Shown one piece after another: positions 47,913 through 61,649 of a stretch of DNA of 64,000 nucleotides. Made by a program: the position numbers and the translations under genes. The stretch covers positions 18,003,650 through 18,067,649 of the forward strand of contig CM067069.1 of NCBI GenBank assembly GCA_033980235.1. Reading direction: 5' to 3'. Source of the stretch: Diadema setosum (taxonomy: Eukaryota > Echinodermata > Echinoidea > Diadematoida > Diadematidae). Each line of letters opens with the position of its first letter. Within the stretch, counting starts at the first letter, position 1. The notes under the pieces were generated by a model. That model saw nothing but the letters and a program-made list of their open reading frames with translations. It ran no database searches and was not told where the DNA came from.

Positions 47913-50900
47913 ATGGCTGAGAATCATGTGAAGGGATTTGTACTCCTGCTCACATCATCACTGCTAGCCTACAGTCAAGCCTCAAACACAGTGGACAAAA
48001 TTGACCCAAATGGTTATGTAACATATTGCCCATGTATGGGTAAGTATGAGGCCAGTAAGAATGGGTTTTACAGCTAGTTTTTAATATTGTTTACAATGCT
48101 ATGATTTACAGTTTGTCTCCTTTGCAGCCAAGTTTTGGTGATGTGTAGGAATTATATGCAGGATGGAACAGCAGAGCATCCTTTAATTAAGGTCATGACA
48201 AAAAGCAAAGTTCCTTAAACCATTTCAATTGATTGTAGCAGAATAGTTTGTACTTAATTTAACTGTGAAATTCTATGACTATTTCTTTGGTGTGCTTGCC
48301 TCCCTCCCCCCCCCCCCAAAAAAAAAAGATCAACAACAAACTAATGGTAGCAATGATAATGAATAAGAACTGGAGTACTTTTCATGTTTAATGTGTACCT
48401 TATTTGCAGTCTTCAGTTGGCATCCACAGCAGTAACTCCTTTGATGTTCAGTTACCAAACAATGTTGATCTCTTCATTGATTTTTCTCGCTGCTTAATTT
48501 CCTTTGCCAGGTCGTTTTGGGAATCAGGCGGATCATTTTCTCGGAGCTCTCTCATTTGCCCATGGCCTAGACAGAACCTTGATTTTGCCACCATGGGTAG
48601 AATACCCTGGTCACATCAGAGGCTCAGTAAGTAACTGACCACGTCATGCATTTTATTTGTTTCTTTTTACATTAATTTTGATTGTTTTTCATGTGAGCAT
48701 GCCATGCAGTACCCTTCAAGGTAAAATGAAGTATACCAACCTCATTAGGAAGTTTTGGTGTCAGACATATGATGACATAAATGGTACCCTGGGGTACCAG
48801 AAAAAAATCGGCCATTTTGTTGAATTATTTTTTTTTTTTTTAGGACTGTACCCTGGGTTACCAAAAAGTGGGAAATTAATTTTTTTGTGTGTGATTAATT
48901 CTTCAACATTCAATTATGGCCATTGTTCTTGTAAAAAAAAACCTCTTCATCCTGTAGTTTTCTCAATTAATCCCTTGTTAACGTTATGAGTAACTATTTT
49001 ACAGTGTATCATTGATATTGTTTCATGCTGTTATGATACTTGTACACCCTGTATTATTATTTATATTGATTCCCCAAGAAATAGCTATCTTGTGTAATGT
49101 GTTTTCCTTCTTTTCCGGCCGTTTCCTTTCAGTGCGGCATAGCCCCCATCACCTGCTGGCATTTTTGCAGCTTGATCCTAATTGCGAAAGGATATTTTGT
49201 TCGGCACAAAGTGCACAAAGCTTACAAAATTACGGGATCGAAACTATGTCTACAAGATCGTAACTTTGGCACAGCTAGCGGGCTATTATAATAGTGCGTG
49301 TAGTCAGTGCATGAAGCGCGAGTATCGCACTGTACCACGGGTCAGTACAGTGCGCATACGTAATGCAGTAACTCTGCGGTTGTACTCGAGTGAACGTGAG
49401 ATGGCGCTACACAACGTGGTACCCCGGGTTACTACGATACCCCGGGGTAGCGCGTGGTGCATCATATGGCATTTAATACTTAGTAATTTGGCTAGTTTTC
49501 TCAATAAGACAAAGTGGCAATTGTAAACAGATGTTTTTTTGGACTGTGGCACCAAGCTGATGTAACAATGATTATCAACCCAACTATTCTGTACCCAATA
49601 CAACATATCTCAACACTGATATGAGGGAATGCTCCTAGATTAGAACCTATAGTGCTAGTAAAGCAAAGTTGACATTAGTTCATATCACTTTGAGCCAAGA
49701 ATATACAAGTCATACATGCATTGCATGAATGTTCATTTCCTTCTTATTGTGACTAATATGACATATTTGCACAAACAAAAGTGTAAATCTAAGTTGTTAG
49801 CCTGTGACCCCCTCCCCCCCCCCCACCCATATACAATGTAGATGGGTAGACTTCACTACTTGCATTGTAATGATCCATAGGTTCAAATCCCATTTGATGA
49901 CTACTTCAAAGTGGAGCCCCTGAGGGAGTACCATCGGGTCATCACCATGGATACATTCATGAAAGAGCTGGCACCAACGCTATGGCCCAAAGGGAAGCGA
50001 ACAGGTGAGAGGGAATGTGATGTACTTCACATCATTAGCAAGGTTACCCATACATGAATGATATTGTTTTGATTTACACTGGTCATCCACTTATCACCCT
50101 GCGGAATTTTGATTCAAAATATCTTTTCAATCCCAACGTAAAACTAGGCAAATTGTCAGGAATTGCATGTAGCATCCCACACCTTGAACTGTCCACACCA
50201 GTGAATAAATACTTGAAGCATATTGTAATGATTCCAGTCAGACTCAATCTGTTTTCCATTTCCCTGCAAGTTCAGCTCTCCTTAATGATTCTCATTAAAG
50301 GACAAGTTCACCTTTATAAACATAAGGATTGAGAGAATGCAGCAATATTAGTAGAACGCATCAGTGAAAGTTTGAGGAAAATTGAACAATCGATGCAAAA
50401 GTTATGAATTTTTAATTTTTTTGCAATGGAACTGCTGGATGAGGAGACTATTGAGGCTCGTGATGTCATATGAGTACAACAGTATAAAGAAAAAGTAAAG
50501 AAAATTCAACATATTTTCACTTTTTTCGCATAATAAAAGAGCACTTGACTTGCCTCTTTCTAAAGGCAATGGGAATAATATAACCCATAACATATGTCAG
50601 TAATGAGTCAAGGGAATGTGTACTTTTTTCAAAAGATGAAATTTTGTGAAATTCTCTTTATATTTTCCTTATATTGTTGTACGCATATGACATCATACAC
50701 TGCAGTAGTCTTCTCATCCAGCCGTGACTGCACAAAAACTTCAAAAATTCATAACTTTTGAACGGATTGTCCGATTTTCCTCAAACTTTCAATGATGTGT
50801 TCTACTAATATTGCTACATTCTCTCAATCCTTATTTTAATGAAGGTGAACTTGTCCTTTAATTTTTTGCATGTGCTTGTATTTTTGCTTGTCTACAGTCC

Positions 50901-53900
50901 AGTTCTTGCAGTATTTCTCTTTAAAGACAAGTCCCTAAAGGCCTTACTATATTTTGTCACTGTGTATCTTTTTGATTTATTCATTTTTTATTTGTATTCA
51001 TTTGATGCCCACTTCCAGGCTTTTGCTACAGATACCGTGATGGTAAAGACTGTAAAATGAAGGAGGGTAATCCTTTTGGTCCCTTCTGGGACAACATCAA
51101 CGTCGACTTCGACAACTACGAGGAGTTTGGACCTCTCTCATACAACACGCATTTACCATCAGTACGAGCAGCATGGGAAAAGAGGTAAGGCATCACACTT
51201 GGTGCCCTACATATACAGATATCTAAAACACTACGAAATGAGACTTTGTATCTTTAAAGAGAATGTCTGGGATTCAAATCCTGCCCAGTGCATTCATCCT
51301 TGGACAATAACTTTTACTTACAAATATCCCTCCTGACCCTGAGTCTGAAAATGGGTATTATTATCATTACTGTCATTCATAATAGTGATCACTGTACTGG
51401 TAATGATAATTTTATCAAGTTAGTAGTAAGAGTACTGCATTGCTACCTGGCAATATCATTGTTATTTACATTATTATCACATCAGTTGTATTGTTTAGAG
51501 AGAAAAAAAAGCATACAGTATGACCCTCCAAATCAAATTGGCCAGGCTTTTCACAAAAGTAAGAGCTTTAGGAATGTGTGTGCAAGGGAATCATGCTTAG
51601 TGCTCCTTTGGTAATGAAAGGTGTTACCAAGGAGGTACTAGGCGAGCTCGCCTAGTACCTCCTTGGTGTTACTAAGTTGATAATCTTTTATATTTAAATG
51701 ACACATTAACTCTTTGGGCCCCATGGAAGCAGATGATAATCAGTTGACGATAATTGGATATATTTGCCATTCTTCATATAATTGCCCTTTTAAATCAATT
51801 CTTTGTTATCTTTCTTAGTCCCTGTTCAATTTATTTTGTTTGCGAACTAAATGCAGAAAGAAAAGTTTATCTGCTATCATCAGCAGTTGTCTTCCTTCCT
51901 CAGCATTATTTGGTTCAACTGTGAAATAATTACATTTTTTTTTTTTTTACTTTGAATTTGGACAGTGTGTAAAACATATTTTTCAAATGCAACTGGATCT
52001 GTATGGTGTGGTTTAGAATGTAATTCTATATTCATTCTTGACATGTTTAATCAAATTTTTAATATTCAGTAGCTTCATTATTGTCTTGAGATATCTTATA
52101 AAAGCCCCTACAGGGTCTCATGGAAAACTGGCTGCTTTTATGAAACCCGAGATTCGAATTACTACCTTTCCAATTTCCTTAGTAATAGTCAACATTTGAT
52201 AACACAATTTGCTACCAAGTACTGTTACATCTTGTTAAAATCTGACATGTTTTTTTGGTCAGGAAAACGATGACATCCTGTGTATAATTTGATTATAGCA
52301 GCGTGACACCATGGTCAACCAGTTACTAGGCCCAAAATATCATTATGTACTGCTAATGACAGTGCTTCACTGGGATTCACAAGCAATTGTCTCACTCCAT
52401 CATTAGGGAGATTTAGATTTGCGGCGCGGACGTTTGAGACGACGAGTGCGTTGGACGTTCTCCTCTCCCCCTGCGTTGTGCTGCAAAGTACCTTTAGATT
52501 ACGCTGGGATGCAACGTATACAAAATAAAATGGTGCCCCCATATAATCTGTGCACCAGGTAGCTCTCTACGTCATGAATTGAGCGGACGTAAATATAGCC
52601 CAGAACGCATAGTGAAAAACTCATACAACAAGCTATAAATAGATTGACTTTAAGCGCGCTTTTGCGCATGCTCAGAACCTGTTTTTTTTCCTCTGAACGT
52701 CCTCGTCGCGAAATTCTAAAGCTCCCTATTAATCCGTTGAGGACGAGTCCCGAGTATACTCGGGCAAGTGTCTATGGGAAATGCGTGTTGTAGCAAAATC
52801 AGTCCGTCCTCAACAGGTTAACCCTCTGTGTGCTTTGAGTACTGATTGGCACAGAAAAGACCATAGCATTGTTGCACTGTCCAAAGTGCCAGACACAGAA
52901 ATGGTTCATTCTTCACTCGCCAGATTTCCAGTGACAGAGTACCCCGTGCTGGCCATGTCTGGGGCTCCTGCCTCCTTCCCGGTCACTGAGGCGAACCGCC
53001 CTCTTCACCGCTTCCTGCACTGGTCAGACCAGGTGGAGGAGAAGGTGGACGCCTTCATCCGGGAACGCCTTTCTACCGGCCCTTTTGTCGGCATCCACAT
53101 GAGGATTGGTTCAGACTGGGTAAGAGCTGGCCGCCTTCCACTGCTCGTTCACACCTGAGTCAGAATTTAGTCTTTAGCTGTGTTACAATCAAATGATGGG
53201 ATGTCATTAATTTCTGTGATTGAAAGATTCAATCTTACCATCACCACAGTTGGTTTTACAGGAGAGTCAAAAGTGATACTTTAATTTTGTGCCATGCTGT
53301 TAAAGATTGTTCACCTGTCATCCACACACCACATTCTTATTTAGTACTACCTAGTGTACTTACGAATTGATAACCAAACGTAACAGAAGTTCATGTGGTC
53401 AAAATGAAAATCATTCTACTCTTGTTTGGAACTTGTATCACATCAAATTGTGAAGCATAACAGAATGCCCTCCCTACCAAAATATTCTACAATAAATGTA
53501 CTGCCATGGCTTTACACCGTACAGGTCAACGCATGTAAGCACGCTTCAAGCTCGCGGCAAATGTTTGCCTCACCCCAGTGCCTCGGCCCCAACAACGAAT
53601 ACGGCGAGGTCACCGACGACCTCTGCATGCCTCCACGGAAAGTGGTCATCAAGCAGATTAAGGATGCGGTGAAGAAGGTGAAGGCCACGGCGGTGTTTGT
53701 GGCGTCCGACGTCGACCCAAATATAAAGGAGCTGCAGGCAGCCCTACCTAAAAAGGTGATGCTGCTTCCTGAGAAAGTCATGTATAAAAATCACATACCA
53801 ACTTTCATCCAGTAGAAAAATTCCCCTTGTTCGTAATCTCTACTGGAAGAACCGCTGTTGTAATCAAGATATATTTTGTTATATAATCAAGATATATTTT

Positions 53901-54164
53901 GTTAACTGATCAAGATATATTTTGTTATATATATTAATTTTTTTTTCACCCCCTCACACATTTCAGGTCAAAGTGATTCAGAACAAGCCAGCTAATCCGC
54001 ACATGGACCTTGCAATATTGGCCAAGTCTGACCACTACATCTGTAATTGCATCTCGACTTTCTCTGCTTTCGCCAAGCGAGAGCGAGACGCTGCCGGGAA
54101 GCCATCTTCTTTCTGGGTATTCAGCAAAACTTCCAAGAAGTCAAAGTCTCAAGATGAGTTATGA
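47913..54164 (+). CDS. POFUT1: GDP-fucose protein O-fucosyltransferase 1
   Basis: Complete gene, 385 aa, close to the human 388. Coding exons: 47913-48039, 48511-48626, 49881-50004, 51019-51184, 52924-53119, 53525-53755, 53967-54164; all GT-AG with consistent phases. Residues 1 to about 23 form a signal peptide ([13 protein letters not shown]). [33 protein letters not shown] [15 protein letters not shown], and [10 protein letters not shown] (234-243, with the HxR catalytic-site Arg238 and the SDW of the GDP-fucose site) are family hallmarks, followed by NACKHA, FASPQC and FAKRERD. The C-terminus QDEL fits a KDEL-type ER retrieval signal. The enzyme transfers fucose from GDP-fucose to Ser/Thr of EGF repeats such as those of Notch in the ER. 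Exon 6 could read through into the intron to a stop at 53815, giving a truncated form. Confidence 0.95.
50299..50857. mobile_element. TTAA-flanked MITE in POFUT1 intron 3
   Basis: TTAA at 50295-50298 and 50858-50861. Begins AGGACAAGTTCACCTTTAT and ends with the inverse AAGGTGAACTTGTCC, with inner arms matching for over 150 bases (GAGAATGCAGCAATATTAGT and its inverse). A separate family from the AGGGACTGTACAGT MITE. Confidence 0.75.
51626..51667. repeat. Perfect 42-bp palindrome in POFUT1 intron 4
   Basis: Two 21-nt arms with no spacer, centred on GAGCTC at 51646/51647. The left arm contains CAAGGAGGTACTAGGCGAG. No transposon ends recognised around it. It would extrude as a strong cruciform. 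Confidence 0.9.
52406..52726. mobile_element. TA-flanked MITE in POFUT1 intron 4
   Basis: 321 bp between TA dinucleotides. Starts GGGAGATTTAGATTTGCG and ends CGCGAAATTCTAAAGCTCCC, imperfect terminal inverted repeats extended by CGGACG / CGTCCT. Non-coding. Confidence 0.6.
52733..52817. mobile_element. 85-bp TTAA-flanked mini-element with internal palindrome
   Basis: TTAA at 52729-52732 and 52818-52821. Ends TCCGTTGAGGACGAG and its approximate inverse CCGTCCTCAACAGG. It contains the perfect 16-bp palindrome CCCGAGTATACTCGGG (52749-52764) and lies directly beside the preceding MITE. Confidence 0.6.
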
Positions 54165-54298
54165 TGTACACCCTTACTGTACAACAATTGAAATATTATA
54201 TGTTAGGTCAGGAGGCCATAGATGGGGTCATGGATCGAGAAGATATATGTCAGGGTTTGTGGTTTCACATTAGGTTGCCTCAACTCCCGGATTTAGAG

Positions 54299-54627
54299 AA
54301 TAAATGGCGCATATGGAAATAGTAAAGGATTAAGTTTATGTAAATAAAAATGTTTCAAGGTCGGGGAGTAGAGGGATCAGTTTGTGTGATGATGCCTTTC
54401 ATAACTGTTTCAAGGTCTCTCAAAGCTTTCTATTTATAAGATATTTTGTATTAAGATATCACAGATATCTACAGAGTGTAAGATTACAGGGTAATGCCCC
54501 ATTTTGGTATTTCTAACCAATATCAATCCACACCATTTGCCTAAATCTCTTTTAAATGATTATTAAAGAAAATGAAAATTCCTGTGTTTTAGAGGAATAC
54601 AATTTTTCTGTCATACTCTGAATAAAC
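54299..54627 (+). promoter_or_regulatory. Candidate POFUT1 poly(A) signals
   Basis: AATAAA occurs near 54299 and near 54620 (tctgaataaacaat), 135 and 456 nt after the stop. Either could end the mRNA. Confidence 0.35.
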
Positions 54628-55224
54628 AATATTACTGAACTTAACAGGAAACATGTTCTCCAAAGACACAACAACAGTAGCTAATAAGTTTGGTTTTTTT
54701 AAAGTGAGTGAGATTGTCAGTTATCTATTTATTTTTTTAAATTCACAAATGCAATCTTCAACTCATTGCAGATGAGCTTTGGCTCTCAAATGGTTCCCCC
54801 TCCCTCTTTAGAATATGTGTACACATATTTGTCATAATGCCCAGAGGGGATGTTCTCTAAGAGAAGTAGGGATAAAACAACACTCACCAGTAGTTTGATT
54901 TGATATTATTTCAAACTATAAAAAAAAAGTATAAAAAAAAATAAAAATTTTGAGCAAAGAATGAACAGAGCTCAAAAAATTGAATCACCAGAATCAGAAT
55001 TTACCCCACAGCAACAAGCAGTCCATAAGGAGGATATTTGGAAGCTATGGAAATTCATAGTGTGATGAAGTAAACATTTAGGTTTGTTTTGTTTTGCTTT
55101 GTTTTTGTTTCCCAGGAGTTTTACTGGCTTTGACCAATACGCCCATGTATTACAGTGAGAATTACGTATGACTGCGCTTCTCTTCCGGTGGGCCGCAATG
55201 TTGACCAAAAAATAGATTTAAAAA

Positions 55225-56304
55225 CTAGAAATGTCGCTATGGCGACCGGTATGCCTCAGCCATAATGCATGGTTCTCCTAATAGGTCTATAGTATATGTG
55301 GACAATGTGTGATTACATTTTCTCAAAATTGGCAAAATATTAAAATGACAAGTTTGTCACAAATGTGTTGAATGTTCACCTTCCTTGACCTAGGTTTAAT
55401 TGGATGAATAGGAGAACATGTATTTGGAGATTTAAGGACTTTAACTTGACTTTGACCCATTCATAAATGCATTGAGTAATTTTCAAGGTATGGAGAAAAA
55501 GTGCAATTTCTGTATTAAATAGTAAATTGTTGCCATTTTCATCTGGCCTTTGACCCTAAAATTCATATTAAGATAATCACTGTCAGGCAGAACATACATA
55601 AATATGTAGTAAGTTTCAAGATAACTCGAGCCACTTCCTAGATATGGAGGAAAAAGTTAGTTCAGCACTTTCACTTCATCTTTGACCTTTTGACCTTTGA
55701 GGCAAAAAAAAAAAGAGAAAAAATCTCTATAGGGTTATACATGCATACACCAAGTGTAAAAAAAAAAATAATCCTGCTGGCATTGCATAAATATGAGGGA
55801 AATAGTAAAATTTTGAAGTGTTGCCCTAGACCTTTGACCCCATGAACCCTAAATTCTCTAGCTAATCACTGCCAGTCAGTACATGTATATATACTATGTT
55901 CCATGAAGATACAATTGTACCTTGAACAATTTCCAAGGTACAGAGAAAAAAGTGAAATTTTAATATATTTACTTGACCTTTTGACCTTTGACCTTTGATC
56001 TCATGACCCCGAACTTTCACCAGAGAATTTTAATTGGGTAATACATGTATACACTAAGTTTCAAGAAAATATCTTCAGGCAATGCATAGATATGGAGGAA
56101 ATAGTGAAATTTTACGTATCTGACCTTGAGCATGTGCACCCAAAAGTTGATAGGCACAACTTCACCCCCTAATACACATACATGCCAAGTTTCATTAGGA
56201 TACCTCAAAAGGTTTTTTAGTTACGCTGTCCACAAAATTCATTAAGGACGGACGGACAACCCAAAAACATAATGCCTTCGGCACCACTTCGTGGCGGAGG
56301 CATA
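55225..56304 (-). mobile_element. Helentron/HINE-like element family 2, second copy
   Basis: Same as 38841-40287: on the - strand the end is GGTCGCC-ATAG-CGACATTT then CTAG and T, and the start is TTATGCCTCCGCCACGAAG. It has fewer internal TGACCTTT units, so it is about 370 bp shorter; the GGAC array near 56246 is also shorter. Confidence 0.55.
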
Positions 56305-57494
56305 AAAATTGTGTTCGATCTAACTGGGAAAAAAAAAAAATTGAAGGAGCCAAAGTGGGCCTCGGGTTAAAATACATCGAGAAATGCGGATCTATGACAT
56401 ACTCGCCAGGTTATGACATGTTAAAAGTTTTATTGATAAATTTGCAACCATCACTAACAAAGCATGTGTTACACCTTTCATATCTGGTTTGCCTCCCTAC
56501 TTACCAAAGGGAGCATCTCACTTTTTTCCATCTCAATTTCTGATCATTTCATTTTTTTCCCTTTTCCATATGATAGACAATCAAGATTAAAATGAATTTC
56601 TTCGGTGTATCTCAATTAAGTACATTAATTTCAAAATATCTTTATTTTTCTGCAGAAGTTAGAAGTACAATGTAGTTCTAGGCGATACTATGAGTAAGAA
56701 GATGTCTTTATTTTTCTACTTGAGTTTTTTATTTACAGCTGCCCAGAGTATTGTCTTCTTTGAAACATCAAAAGAAAGGTTGAGTGATGTTGACTACGGC
56801 TTTCTCTTTTTCAGCATTCTCCCATATGACTTTTGTTCCTCGAAGGAGAATTACAGACACTACAGTTTGAAGTTCATCTGAACAGAAAGAGTATGGTTTT
56901 TACAAGCACAACAGTGAAAATTCAATCAAAATTAAATAGACATTAGGGTAGTTATATAATTGAGAAGTTTCACTAATTTTCACAAAACAGTTCTTGAACA
57001 GTCAACAATGAATATGCAATAGTGAGTTAACGATGTCATGGCCTCACTACTTGCCATATTGTGTGGACATAAAATCATGAAATATCAAGTTTGTCTGTTC
57101 AAACACAAGTATGCTGCAGTCATAAATCCCTGCATATCAGACTGATCATTATTGTGAAAATATTCAGCTGGGAATAACATTGTATTGTGCACTTTCATAG
57201 CAGAAGAATTGAATTCTCATCATCTTTTTTTTAATTTACAGTCGGTGGAAAATTAGGAAGTGATGACATTTTCAATGCACTCATTTGTGTATTCCTATCA
57301 ACTACATTGTACTTGAAACTGTTCTAGAGAAATTACATAATCTGTAAAATTTCACAACTTTATTGTAATCCAATTACAATCAAATTTTCACTTGTCATGC
57401 TTGTAAAACCGTACTTTTTCTTTTCAGACCAACTTTTAAATGGTCTAGAATTCCCCTTTGGGAGTGATGAGTGACTCAAATAATGACTTGTATA
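56305..57494. other. Intergenic, no gene seen
   Basis: AT-rich, short open frames only, nothing recognisable. Confidence 0.5.
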
Positions 57495-57705
57495 CTGTAC
57501 GAGCTGAAATTTTCGCGTACAGATATTTTCGCGAATTGCTACTTGGCGGACATTTTGGCGTGTTGTTAATTTCGCGGTTGCGAGGGTCTAACTAAACATA
57601 CTTATTTGCGCGTTGTTATTTTCGCGTGTTGTTAGTTTCGCGGTTCAAAGGCGATTCGCGAAATTAGCAAAAATAAAACCACCGCGAAAATTTCAGCTCG
57701 TACAG
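57495..57705. mobile_element. TA-flanked TTTCGCG foldback MITE
   Basis: 211 bp between TA dinucleotides. Starts CTGTACGAGCTGAAATTTTC and ends with its inverse; the interior is full of TTTCGCG / CGCGAAA words. CpG content is far above the surrounding AT-rich DNA. Confidence 0.75.
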
Positions 57706-58443
57706 TACATTGTTTTGTTTGCATACATCATTACAGAGTGTATTGGTGCAAAAATATTATTGACTACACTGTATATTGCATTCCTATAAAATCAAATTGC
57801 CTAAGTTCACCTTGCAATAACAATCTACATGTCTTCTATTTTAGCTTCAAGAAGAATGCTCTTATCAATCAGTATTTTCATGATTTTCTACTTAATATTT
57901 CTTCTCAGTCTCACTTGAAAACATATTTTCCTGTGAATGTTTGCAGTTAAATGTATAAGTCACTGTATTTTCAGTGTACCTCATTCATTAACTCAACTTC
58001 ATGAGCAAATGACAGTACATGTATTTGATTTTGATATCACAGTTATTACTGAGAACCTTAATCAAATCCCAAACACACATGGGAGCTACTGTATTACTGT
58101 GTCTATGGCTTCAGAATTTAACTGCATTATTCAAAGATGCTTTGAGATCATAGTATTCTCCGTACATGTATCATTATTTTCATCTTTATGTGATTGTGGT
58201 TCACTGCCAGAAAATACTTTTTTTTTTTCAATTCTTGTGAATGCAATGTGCTAAGTAAGATATTCTTTATCACTGATGATCTGAATATAGGTACAGACTG
58301 TATGTTGCTGCTTTACATGGTAAATAATATCAACAACAAAAAGAATATATTTCCTTGTGATCTGCTTTTCTAAACAGGGTGTACTTACATTTTCCTTCCA
58401 TTAAGCTTGACATTCAGCAGAAGTGGCTGATCCTCAGCTTTAA

Positions 58444-58847
58444 AGGGACTGTACAGTGCTGGTTGAGGTGAGGATTCAGGTTTATAACATTTTTTGGTGA
58501 GATAATGAGAAACCTCTTATGAAATATGAAAGAGCATGTACAATGTAATTTCAAGAAGGATTCAACGTTTATTTGATGAAAATTGGTTTTCAAATGGCTG
58601 AGATATCAAAAAAAGTGATGATGATAAAATGCAACAGGCCACGACTTACAGTGTATATTAGGATCTCTTTGTTTCACCTTCTTTTGGATATCTCGGTCAT
58701 TTCAAAACAGATTTTCATCAAATAAACTTTCAATTTCCCTTAGAATTGTTTCTTCTTTGACATCTCATAGAGTGGTTTCTCAGTACATTGTATCTCGCAA
58801 AACGTTAAAAGCTAAATCCTTACCTCAACCAGTACTGTACAGTCCCT
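58444..58847. mobile_element. TTAA foldback MITE, fourth copy
   Basis: TTAA at 58440-58443 and 58848-58851. Ends AGGGACTGTACAGTGCTGG and CCAGTACTGTACAGTCCCT, an almost perfect pair, making this the best-preserved termini of the family in the window. Confidence 0.8.
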
Positions 58848-58851
58848 TTAA

Positions 58852-61371
58852 GGTTTTAGCACACAAAGCACATTGCATTCTGAGGATTTTTTTTTCTTTA
58901 ATTTTTGTAATTACATTTTGCACACACGCACAATCAATCAATCAATCAGTCATACACACAATAACACATTCTGGGACTTCCTGGTCTTTCAGCGTCAGTA
59001 AATGGGATGATCAGTTGGAGTGAAAAGATTTGACCCGGGTAGAGTCCAGCATCATAACATGCACCATTAGGCTTTGACAAAGGATGGTACTTCAAGAATT
59101 TCCTTTTACATCTGGTCTTTGATTTGTTTTGTTTTTAATGCTGCAGACTTTATTGCCGTAACAAATTTGTTATCTCAGAGAGTGCTCTCTAGTTTGGCAA
59201 AGTTTTTGCGAGTCTGTGCACTAAAACTTGAATTTTTTTTTCAGAATGTGGAGTGTAGATACGAAAGCTTTCAGTATGGAGCTAAACGAAATGCTAGTTG
59301 TAACTGATTGGTTGAAGTCCATATCTCTTGAAATCTTAGACAATGCAGTGCAACTTGTCAGTGCTGGCTGGAAATAATGTATCCAGTGACATGGGTAATA
59401 ATAGCCTATAAAGCACATCAAGATACTTAATAAGTGTGAAATTTGCTATATTTGCTATATATTTGCTATCATTATCGTTATGATTATTTCTCTGTGCAGG
59501 ACTAAAATGGAACAAAGCCGAAAGTCAATGCAAACATACAGAGAAGGGCAAATGTAAAATGAAATTGCAGAACATATTTCTTGCTGTTACTGAAACAGAC
59601 ATTTCAAACACTAACATTGCTTTTTTTTTCCATTTTGCCAAAGGTCTTCCTATACAATGTATTTCATTTAATATTCCATGTTCATTACACACAAGTTTAT
59701 TTGCAAAATATTGTTCTGTGCAGATTTCATTTATATGAAAATAAATAATCATTTCAATGTTCGTCTTTTGTGTACACATTATGCAATTTGTCAGATGTTA
59801 ACAAATTCATATATTCTAAGCAAATGAGCAGGTTTCTTTCCATATTTGTTATTTTCTATGACATTCTGTTGATACGAGTGTGATATTGCTAATCCGTTGT
59901 GAAAAAAAAAGTTACATAATATGTATGTCAGAGGTCAATTCAACAAGAGTTTTCACAGTGTCTTGCTAAAAGCCTTGGAGTCAGAACCTCGGTTGCTTAC
60001 TTGCTTGAACAGAATTTTGGACTGGAATGTCAGGACCAAGATAGTAAGGTGACAAATGGCAACTGTTTGAAGTACACTTTTAGAAAATATGGGGAGGTGT
60101 ATTGTATGTGAGGTTAAAAGGATGGTGAAAGTGTATCCAATTCTAGTTGTCTGTCAGGAATTTTAAACAATGTGTACATCAGGAGCTGTGGTGTCTGTAT
60201 TCTTGTCTTGTATATCAGTGCAGCTCATGTACTTTATACAACATTTTATTATTGCAACCTTCAACTGTCATGACACATTTCAACTTCCACCCAGAAAAGG
60301 CGAAGCTTTTGGAAATTACATTAAATGTTTTCTGAATGTTTCCATCATAATCTGCCCGTTCCTATAGTGGAATCATGTACTTCGTAAAAGCAATGATTGA
60401 CATTTAACTAAACAATTTGATAAAGAAATTAATTTCTGTAAGGGTTTTGAATAGAGCAGCAGGGCTTTTTTCAGAACTTTTACGTCTTTCAGAGATAGTA
60501 AATAATGTGAAACATTAAATTGCATTTTTTGTTGTTGTATTAAACTGTCAGTAACCGTGTTATTAAAAAGTACCATGTATTTCTTATTTGGGTTCCTCCC
60601 ATGTGATCTATAGGACATTTAGAATGCTAGAATTCCTTCAACTTATTTCTGCACAAAAGGAAAATAATCAGATTTCTCTTGTAATATTATTATTCACTAA
60701 CTGCATTCCTTTCCAGTCGAAAAAGACACGAGAGATTTGTGACGAAATGAATGGCGTAAAAAAAAAAATTGTTCTTGATAGTTCAGTTTGACAGTTTTTA
60801 TTAGCTCTTTGTCATCTGTCACGGGCATTGGGAATGCAATGGTTATGTCACGTTGCCAAGAAAGAACCAAGTTATATTCATAATATTTATAAATATTTAA
60901 AAAAATGGTAAGAACAACAGAAGATCAGAACAAAAGAAAAATACAAACACTGAGACTGTTGTCGGCTAGTACTCCATGCAATTATTATTTCGTGTTGACC
61001 ACAAGGAAAACTGTGTGCAATTTTCAGTAACATTATTCATTGACATTCCATACATGAATATAATGTATGGAAATATGTTTCAGGAAGTACATTGTATCCT
61101 ATTCATTTCTTTTATGTGACTTCAAATTAGGCACGCATGTATTAAAATACTTTACATCAACAATGTCACTTTCAAATCAGATTTTCCATGGCTTTCTGGA
61201 GGCCTTATGTGGCAAATATGTATCAAGCAATTGTTTATGTAACACACGGCGTGTAGATTTAAGGTGTGTTCCTTGTTAAATAAGTGACGGTAGAGGCTGC
61301 TTTTGTGTACTTTATACTAACTGAATGACTGCCTGTTTGTACAAATCAGGGCCCTGCTAAAGAATATATAA

Positions 61372-61378
<7 letters not shown>
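58852..61378. other. Intergenic, no gene seen
   Basis: AT-rich with short ORFs and a small (CAAT)n tract near 58932-58948. No exon, tRNA or transposon recognised. Confidence 0.5.

Positions 61379-61381
<3 letters not shown>

Positions 61382-61419
<38 letters not shown>
61382..61419. repeat. (TA)n microsatellite
   Basis: About 19 TA units, with a second tract of about 14 units at 61619-61646. Confidence 0.95.
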
Positions 61420-61422
<3 letters not shown>

Positions 61423-61649
61423 TGTATAATCTGCAAAAATACTGGTCAGTGATTGGTCATAATGCAATCACGTGACTAGTGCCACGAGGATCGAATTCAT
61501 TATTATGCCTGCAGGGACGTCACGTCAGGTATTATAACTACAGACTTGAGTTGCTGTCGATGTGGCCAGAGCGGAGTGTGTGTGTTCATATATTAGACCA
61601 TGTAATATATAGGGTGCCCATATATATATATATATATATATATATTTAA

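Noticed and set aside
49130..49480. GC-rich stretch with ggtaccccggg words in POFUT1 intron 2
   Set aside because: Unusual composition, but I could not define ends, inverted repeats or an exon, so it is not called as a feature.
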